NCBI GenBank assembly: GCA_024653845.1
Contig: JANLHA010000191.1
Span: forward strand, 1 to 6,214
DNA length: 6,214 nt
Source of the DNA: Candidatus Omnitrophota bacterium
GTDB taxonomy: Bacteria; Omnitrophota; Gorgyraeia; Zapsychrales; JANLHA01
Direction of reading: 5' to 3'
The notes below the pieces were generated by a model, which worked only from the letters and a program-made list of their open reading frames with translations, had not been told where the DNA came from and made no database searches. The position numbers were made by a program, and so were the translations under genes. Shown piece by piece: positions 1-6,000 of the stretch. The first letter of the stretch is position 1, and each line of letters starts with the position of its first letter.

Positions 1-1722
1 TAAGACCACAATCTTCTTACGTTTTTCCGACGAACGTGCATCCATTTTTTCATTTTCAATCACCGCTTCATCTTCGCTCTCATATGTCGAATAATAATAC
101 GGCGTATAAGCTTCAAACTCCGCCGCACAGGTATCAACCTGCTTGAACGTCGCGATGATTCCTAGACCTTTTCGTAATTTTCTGACCTCGACTTCCGTCA
201 TGCGCATGATCTGGGCCAATTGGGCGTCGCTAAATCCATATTCTTTGGCTTGCCGCAAAAGCGTTGCGTCTAAATTTTTATTTTTCTCAAACGACGCAAT
301 CAACTGGTTCTCAAAATTCAAGATTTCTTCAATATGAGCGATGAACCAGGGATCAATTTTGCTCAACTTCGCCACTTCGTCGACCGACATTCCCTTTTGC
401 AACGCGTATTTGAGATAAAAAATTCTCGAAGCGTTAGGTTCTTGAAGTCGCAATTGGATTTTTTCATCAGGGATGTTGCGATAATCCAATTTGTTATCCA
501 AGCCGACATGGCCAATCTCTAATCCACGCAGCGCTTTTTGCAGCGCTTCTTTGAACGTGCGGCCAATCGCCATGGTTTCTCCGACGGATTTCATCTGCAC
601 GCCCAAGATGTCTTTGGCTTCCGGAAACTTTTCAAACGTAAATCGCGGTGCCTTGACCACACAGTAATCAATGGTGGGCTCAAAGGACGCGGGCGTCTCG
701 CGCGTGATATCATTTTGAATCTCATCGAGCGAATATCCAACCGCAAGCTTGGCCGCAAATTTGGCAATCGGAAATCCCGTCGCTTTACTGGCCAACGCCG
801 AACTGCGGGACACACGCGGGTTCATTTCAATAACGACCATGCGCCCATCCTGAGGGTTGATCGCATATTGGATGTTGGATCCACCGGTCTCGACACCAAT
901 TTCACGAATCAGTGCGAGTGAGGCATTGCGCATCTTCTGGTATTCTTGATCTGTTAAGGTCTGCGCGGGAGCGACGGTAATGCTGTCGCCAGTATGCACC
1001 CCCATCGCATCCAAATTTTCAATCGAACAGACAATGACCACATTGTCTTTGCCATCTCGCATGACTTCAAGCTCATATTCTTTCCAACCTTCGATCGATT
1101 CCTCGATGAGGATTTCATGAATCATGCTACTTTCAATCCCCAAGGCTGCCATGCGTTCAAAATCTTCCGCGTTACGAACGATTCCGCCACCGGTTCCGCC
1201 CAACGTGAACGAAGCGCGGATGATCAAAGGAAACCCAATTTCTTTCGCCGCTCGACGAGCTTCATCCATATCATGTGCAAACGCGCTACGAGGAACATCG
1301 AGGCCAATGCGCAACACGGCTTTCTTAAATTCCTCGCGGTCTTCGGCTTTTTTGATGACATCGTAATTGGCACCCAACATTTTCACATTGTATTTTTGTA
1401 AAACTCCGCCTTCCCAAAGCTTCATCGCCAAATTGAGCGCAGTCTGGCCGCCCAGGGTTGGCAAAATGGCGTCGGGACGCTCTTCTTTGATGATGTATTC
1501 GATGAATTCGGGAGTTAAGGGCTCGATATATGTTTTGTCGGCAAGTTCGGGGTCGGTCATGATTGTCGCCGGATTGGAATTAGCGAGAACGATTTCATAA
1601 CCTTCTTCTTTGAGGGCTTTGCATGCTTGCGTTCCAGAATAATCGAATTCGCAGGCCTGACCAATGACGATTGGTCCCGAACCTAACAATAAAATCTTTT
1701 TGATGTCGGTGCGTTTTGGCAT
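1..1722 (-). CDS. carB: Carbamoyl-phosphate synthase large subunit, 3'-truncated by window edge (first 574 residues)
   Basis: CarB uses ammonia delivered from CarA, bicarbonate and two ATP to make carbamoyl phosphate for pyrimidine and arginine synthesis in the cytoplasm. Translation from the ATG at 1722 begins [20 protein letters not shown] and stays open to base 1. The first ATP-grasp (carboxyphosphate) half and the oligomerization domain (about residues 400-555) are complete. The last visible residues, KKIVVL, are the first strand of the second ATP-grasp half. Residues corresponding to E. coli R129, R169, E215, H243, Q285, E299, N301, R303 and R306 sit at the same numbers. The glycine loop is GGTGGGIV (175-182) and the ligand segment is [20 protein letters not shown] (299-318). 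A full CarB is about 1070 residues, so roughly half lies outside the window. The start is fixed by the family N-terminus. No Shine-Dalgarno precedes it; the leader is A/U-rich. It follows carA with a 138-nt gap. Confidence 0.98.
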   Translation of the reverse strand, partial: MPKRTDIKKILLLGSGPIVIGQACEFDYSGTQACKALKEEGYEIVLANSNPATIMTDPELADKTYIEPLTPEFIEYIIKEERPDAILPTLGGQTALNLAMKLWEGGVLQKYNVKMLGANYDVIKKAEDREEFKKAVLRIGLDVPRSAFAHDMDEARRAAKEIGFPLIIRASFTLGGTGGGIVRNAEDFERMAALGIESSMIHEILIEESIEGWKEYELEVMRDGKDNVVIVCSIENLDAMGVHTGDSITVAPAQTLTDQEYQKMRNASLALIREIGVETGGSNIQYAINPQDGRMVVIEMNPRVSRSSALASKATGFPIAKFAAKLAVGYSLDEIQNDITRETPASFEPTIDYCVVKAPRFTFEKFPEAKDILGVQMKSVGETMAIGRTFKEALQKALRGLEIGHVGLDNKLDYRNIPDEKIQLRLQEPNASRIFYLKYALQKGMSVDEVAKLSKIDPWFIAHIEEILNFENQLIASFEKNKNLDATLLRQAKEYGFSDAQLAQIMRMTEVEVRKLRKGLGIIATFKQVDTCAAEFEAYTPYYYSTYESEDEAVIENEKMDARSSEKRKKIVVL

Positions 1723-1742
1723 AAATTTATTTAATTATCATG

Positions 1743-1850
1743 GGACCATAGAGGCAACCCATTCGCTCACACGAACGCCATCTTCACTAGAATTGAAAAC
1801 CTTATTGAAGACGACGTCCGGAGTTCGCTCATGAATTACCTCTATGGTCC
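1743..1850 (-). repeat. 108-nt palindromic element / long RNA hairpin between carA and carB
   Basis: The ends are perfect 12-bp inverted repeats (GGACCATAGAGG at 1743-1754, CCTCTATGGTCC at 1839-1850). Read as minus-strand RNA, pairing continues inward through 1831-1838 with 1755-1762, giving a 20-bp helix with three G-U pairs. A 13 x 12 nt internal region follows (1818-1830 with 1763-1774), and then a 12-bp helix with two G-U pairs (1806-1817 with 1775-1786) closed by a 19-nt loop (1787-1805). All five non-Watson-Crick positions in the helices are G-U on the minus strand and would be A-C mismatches on the plus strand, so the better fold is on the carAB transcript strand. No U-tract follows, so it does not look like an intrinsic terminator. 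It begins 10 nt after the carA stop and ends 20 nt before the carB ATG. Candidate roles are a dispersed palindromic repeat or a processing/stability element; I do not recognise a named family. Confidence 0.8.
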
Positions 1851-1860
1851 TTAATCATTT

Positions 1861-2958
1861 TTAATTTAATCTACGGTTCTCTTCCATCATCTTAATAAAA
1901 TCTTCAAACAAATACTTCGCATCCTGCGGCCCGGGACAAGCTTCGGGATGGTGCTGCACTGAATACAATGGATATTTCTTATGCTTGATTCCCTCAACGG
2001 TATTGTCATTCAAATTCAAATCGATCATTTCCACATCATTTTCCGAGAGGCTCGTGATATCCACGCAGAATCCATGATTTTGCGACGTGATCCCAATGCG
2101 ATTATTCGTCAAATCCTTGACCGGATGATTCGCGCCATGATGTCCGAACTTCAGTTTGTATGTGCGGCCACCCAAAGCGAGCCCGACAATCTGATGCCCC
2201 AAACAAATCCCAAATGTGGGAACTTTGCCGAATGACTTTCGCACCGTTTCAATCACATAAGGAACTGCCGCCGGATCCCCCGGCCCATTCGAGAGAAAAA
2301 GCCCGTCGGGGTTGATCGCCAAAATCTCTTCTAACGTCACCTTCGCTGGAAACACATGAACTTCGCATCCCAAGCGGTTCAAAATCCGCAAAATGTTGAA
2401 TTTGATCCCGCAATCGATCGCAGCGACCTTAAAACGCGTCTCTCCCACCGCGGGCCAAACTTTCTTGGTCACCGTGGTCACAGTTTTGACCCAATCCGCC
2501 CCTTCCATCGAAGGAACTTTGGCAAGTTTCTGCGCCAAACTTTTGGGATCGAAATCTTCGGTCGAAATCATCGCCTTCATCGCTCCATGCAGGCGCAAAT
2601 GACGCGTCAGGGCACGGGTATCAATGCCTTCGATGGCTAAAATTTTGTTTTTATTAAGATATTCGATGAGACTTTGGGTCGCACGAAAATTGGAATGTCG
2701 ACGGCAAAACTCTTTGACCACAAAGCCTTTGACATGAACACCATCAGACTCGACATCCTCTTCGTTGACGCCATAATTGCCAATAAGAGGATACGTCATG
2801 ACCACAATCTGACCGGCGTAGGAAGGATCGGTCAAAATTTCTTGATAACCGGTCATGGAGGTGTTAAAGACAACTTCTCCTGCGGTGTCTCCGGTTACAG
2901 CAAGGGATCGACCTAGAAAACTTTTTCCGTCTTCTAGATAAAGGATGGCTGCCTTCAT
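1861..2958 (-). CDS. carA: Carbamoyl-phosphate synthase small (glutamine amidotransferase) subunit
   Basis: CarA hydrolyses glutamine and channels the ammonia to CarB. The 365-residue product is the usual family length and is complete. The N-terminal CarA-specific domain (about 1-150) carries the family block GEVVFNTSMTGYQEILTDPS (27-46). A class I glutamine amidotransferase domain follows (about 175-360): oxyanion segment SNGPGDP (223-229), nucleophile elbow FGICLGHQ with catalytic Cys252, the segment GHHGANHPV (272-280), the segment TSQNHGF (291-297), and catalytic His337 and Glu339 in VQHHPEA. The ATG at 2958 is chosen because MKAAILYLEDG matches the family N-terminus. No clear Shine-Dalgarno lies in front of it. 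The gene is followed by carB on the same strand, separated by a 108-nt palindromic element. It is probably transcribed from the sigma70-like promoter at 3026-3053. Confidence 0.98.
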   Translation of the reverse strand: MKAAILYLEDGKSFLGRSLAVTGDTAGEVVFNTSMTGYQEILTDPSYAGQIVVMTYPLIGNYGVNEEDVESDGVHVKGFVVKEFCRRHSNFRATQSLIEYLNKNKILAIEGIDTRALTRHLRLHGAMKAMISTEDFDPKSLAQKLAKVPSMEGADWVKTVTTVTKKVWPAVGETRFKVAAIDCGIKFNILRILNRLGCEVHVFPAKVTLEEILAINPDGLFLSNGPGDPAAVPYVIETVRKSFGKVPTFGICLGHQIVGLALGGRTYKLKFGHHGANHPVKDLTNNRIGITSQNHGFCVDITSLSENDVEMIDLNLNDNTVEGIKHKKYPLYSVQHHPEACPGPQDAKYLFEDFIKMMEENRRLN

Positions 2959-3019
2959 GACTTAAAATCGTGGAATTCTTTCAATTAGATACTACGGTAG
3001 GAATCCCTTTCCCAGGGCC
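2959..3019 (-). promoter_or_regulatory. Putative carA 5' leader with weak hairpin
   Basis: If transcription starts about 7 nt below the -10 box, the carA mRNA has a leader of about 60 nt. A 7-bp stem with one G-U can form (GGGAUUC, 3007-3001, with GAAUUCC, 2978-2972) around a 22-nt loop, which holds the imperfect dyad CTACcGTAG (2992-3000). The 10-bp palindrome CAGGGCCCTG (3013-3022) lies at the expected start site. I see no PyrR-type binding motif, no U-tract terminator and no obvious leader peptide, so attenuation control is not supported. A regulatory role for any of these structures is inference. Confidence 0.3.
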
Positions 3020-3023
3020 CTGA

Positions 3024-6000
3024 TCAATATAACATTGAGTCTTTCTTTGTCAAGGAATATTCCCGCTTGGGCGCGGTCTTCGGAGCAGAATCCAACCCCA
3101 AGATGGCCCGAAGATTCGTCGCTGGCGAAATCTTAATGATGACCGGGGTCAAACCGTCAATATGGATCTTTTGAAAATCCGGAACGCCTCCAGGGATAGG
3201 GACTTTGGCCCCCTCTTCCTCGATATTCAATTTCTGCTCAACTGGGTTAAAATCAATACCCCCAGGAATATTGAGTCGACCACGGGCGCCATTGACGGCC
3301 GCAGAGTTCTCTTCATGCGGTTGCATTTGACCGCGCTCGACTGTTTTTCGGACCTTTAGCACAACGAACATTCTGGAATGGGAAGAATAAGAAATTTCTT
3401 CTCTGGCATTGGAGTCAGGGTAATCCGCAGGGCGTTCTAACTCAGAAACTTGATATTCGTACTGATTATCTTGGTCAGATAACCTTCTCAATCGTTCGCG
3501 AGTTCTCTTCATAATCTCTGGGGAATCTGTATCAATATCACTTTGCGCAAATGTCAGCAACAAAATCCCATCGGGCTTCAGAATCTCGACGGTAGGATCA
3601 ATCAAATCGGTATTAATAATATTGTTGATAGTAATTAAATCTTTAGATTCGGGAGTTAATCCAACGCTTGCTCGATCCTCCGCATACAAAATATCTGCCC
3701 TTCGGACTTTGCCTGCTTTCTCAGCGTCGAGATTAATCAATGCATTATCGATGCTGACACTATCTTCAGCGAGCTCAATTCCAGTACCAGATAAAGCTGC
3801 TTTGAGATTCTCAGCAAACTCTCCTTGAGGGCCACTGGCAATATCGGCAAAAGAAATACGTTTTCGACCTGGGAATTGAGATTGAATAAAGGTTGCAAAT
3901 CGCCACGACAGGCGCCCTCGTGACGCATGTGGCGCCAGTTGTACCGCCGCTTGAATTTGTGGAATAAGCTTTGTCACATGAGGATCTGAAGCCGATCGAG
4001 GGACAGATCGGAAAGATTCAAGAAGAGATAAAATTCTTTCTGCCTGAGCTCTTGCATTTTCACGAAGAACGTATGGCTTTTCTGTTCCTGCCCCTTGTGG
4101 ACGTTCAATGAGTCCAAGACGATTCAAAACTGCGAGGTCCGGCGCAATGGTACGCGCCGATCGATTCAAGCGACGAGCAATTTCAAGTCGGGTGAGTCCC
4201 TGCCCGTCAGACGGCGCCTCAAGCAACGCCTGAAACACTCCCGCCGGCGAGCCGGGCGGCTGAGGTCTTTGAGAGGCGATGGCAATGGGTGGTAAATCCT
4301 GGGCTGCCGTTAGATCCATCCCCATCTTAGACCGCCCTGATGGCTCAAACCCCGAGACTCTAAATCCTAAACTTTCAAAAAAACCTCTTCTCCCATTAAC
4401 ACTTCCTATCAAAAATTCTTTGGATTGGTATTGTTTTGCCAAACGCAGAGCTAACCCCATCAAAGAGCGTCCAATATAACGATGACCATTTTTCGTCGCA
4501 AATAAAGCCTCATGCTTGGGCTGCCAATCTCCACCATGAGCATGGATCCACCCTTCCCCAGGAAAAGAGAGGAACATTCCAGCAGCATAATCATTGGTAT
4601 AAAAATGGAGAAAAGCTATCTTACTGCCATCTGCGTCATAAACACTGATTAAATGGGCATCTCCTTCATCGGGAAAATTGGGAGCAATTTCTTCAGCGAG
4701 CGATCGTCTTTCATACCGGAACTCAAGCTCCGCTCCATCATCTGCGCGCACGGAGAGCGTTCCCTGCCCCTGCTCTTTCCATTGTCGGATCGTTCGAGAA
4801 ATTTCATCTTCGCCATCTGCTGAAGACACAAACATCGCTTCATCAGGACCTCGTCGTGTTCGCCGAATCGCAACGGGAGGCAACAATCCATCCTCTATGG
4901 AACGCGTCATGAAAAAATCGTCTGTGTATTTGAAACCGATGCCATTATAAAAACCTCCAACATCTGGATAAACTCCGCTTGCATCGAAATGTTTTGCACC
5001 TTTCTCACGCGCGACACGAAGAGCCAATGCCATCAATGAAACTCCCATCCCTTGATAACCAATCTGCGGTTTTAACGTTGTGATGGCTTCACCAAGCCCT
5101 TTCCACGATTGGCCTCCTAGATTCAAATTGGCTTGTCCAGGAAATCCAATGGACATCCTTGCTCTATCTCCATGAACAGAAAAATGCACATATCCAACTT
5201 TATCTGTTCCTCGATACATGCTAATGAACTGCACTTTTCCTGAAGGAAAAATTTCATCGACTCGCATTCGAGCTGGACTTTCTAAATCAGCGACGTCTTT
5301 TTCTTCATACCGAAATTCAAACTCCGCCCCATCATCTGCGCGCACCGACAATATTCCACGCCCCTGCCGAACCCATTGTTGAATGGTTCGAGAAATTCTT
5401 TGATCATCCAATGAATACTCTTTACGAATAGCAATTGCTGGGAAATTCATTCCTTCATTTAAAATGGCCGAATAAGTTGTTGCCTTCTCTGGACGACGAT
5501 CAAAGCCTAAACTTTTATAAAACTTCCCGCTTTGATAAACTCCACTTGCCACAAACTGCCGAGCCCCCTTTTCTTGAGCTAGACGCATCGCTAATCCCAT
5601 CAAAGATGTGCCCATTCGTTCATATCCCTGAGATCGAACGAAAATCGCATCGGTAGAGCCTTCTCTCATCCCACCGGAATGGATATAACCTTCCGAGAAC
5701 AAAGCGCTCGACATATAAGCCTGTTCTCCTCTGACTTCAAAATGAAGATATCCGACCCTTTGATCTCCTTGATAAACACTGATCAATTGAACAACCCCAG
5801 AAATGAATTGTCTGCGACTTTCGGGTTCTGGAAGAGAACGTTCTTCATACCGAAATTCAAACTCCTCGCCATCATCCGCGCGCACCGTTAAATTTCCACG
5901 GCCATCGGCAACCCATTGTTGAATGGTTCGAGAAATTTCATCTTCGCCATCTGCTGAAGACACAAACATGGCTTCATCAGGCCCCCTGCGAGGAGGCATA

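Noticed and set aside
538..1401. Plus-strand open frames of 127 and 135 codons
   Set aside because: They lie opposite the strongly conserved carB coding sequence and their translations resemble no family; they are antisense shadows.
1743..1850. Rho-independent terminator between carA and carB
   Set aside because: The stem is far too long for a typical terminator and is followed by a mixed A/U sequence (AUGAUAAUUAAAUAAAUUU), not a U-tract; termination would also separate carB from carA.
1743..1850. Insertion sequence
   Set aside because: The element is 108 nt with no room for a transposase; at most it is a non-autonomous palindromic repeat.
1767..1858. Small minus-strand frames in the carA-carB gap (MIKDHRGNS at 1858-1829, and a 21-codon frame from the ATG at 1832) whose stop and start overlap as ATGA
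   Set aside because: Neither has a Shine-Dalgarno, both sit in the arms of the hairpin, and no run of regulatory codons is seen; chance frames are more likely than leader peptides.
2959..3023. PyrR-type attenuator or pyrimidine riboswitch before carA
   Set aside because: The leader is only about 60 nt, has no PyrR anti-antiterminator consensus that I can recognise, and has no terminator; only a weak 7-bp stem is present.
4649..4950. Open frames of 80 and 90 codons inside the giant gene on both strands
   Set aside because: They lie in alternative frames of the third GNAT unit and show no family-like sequence.
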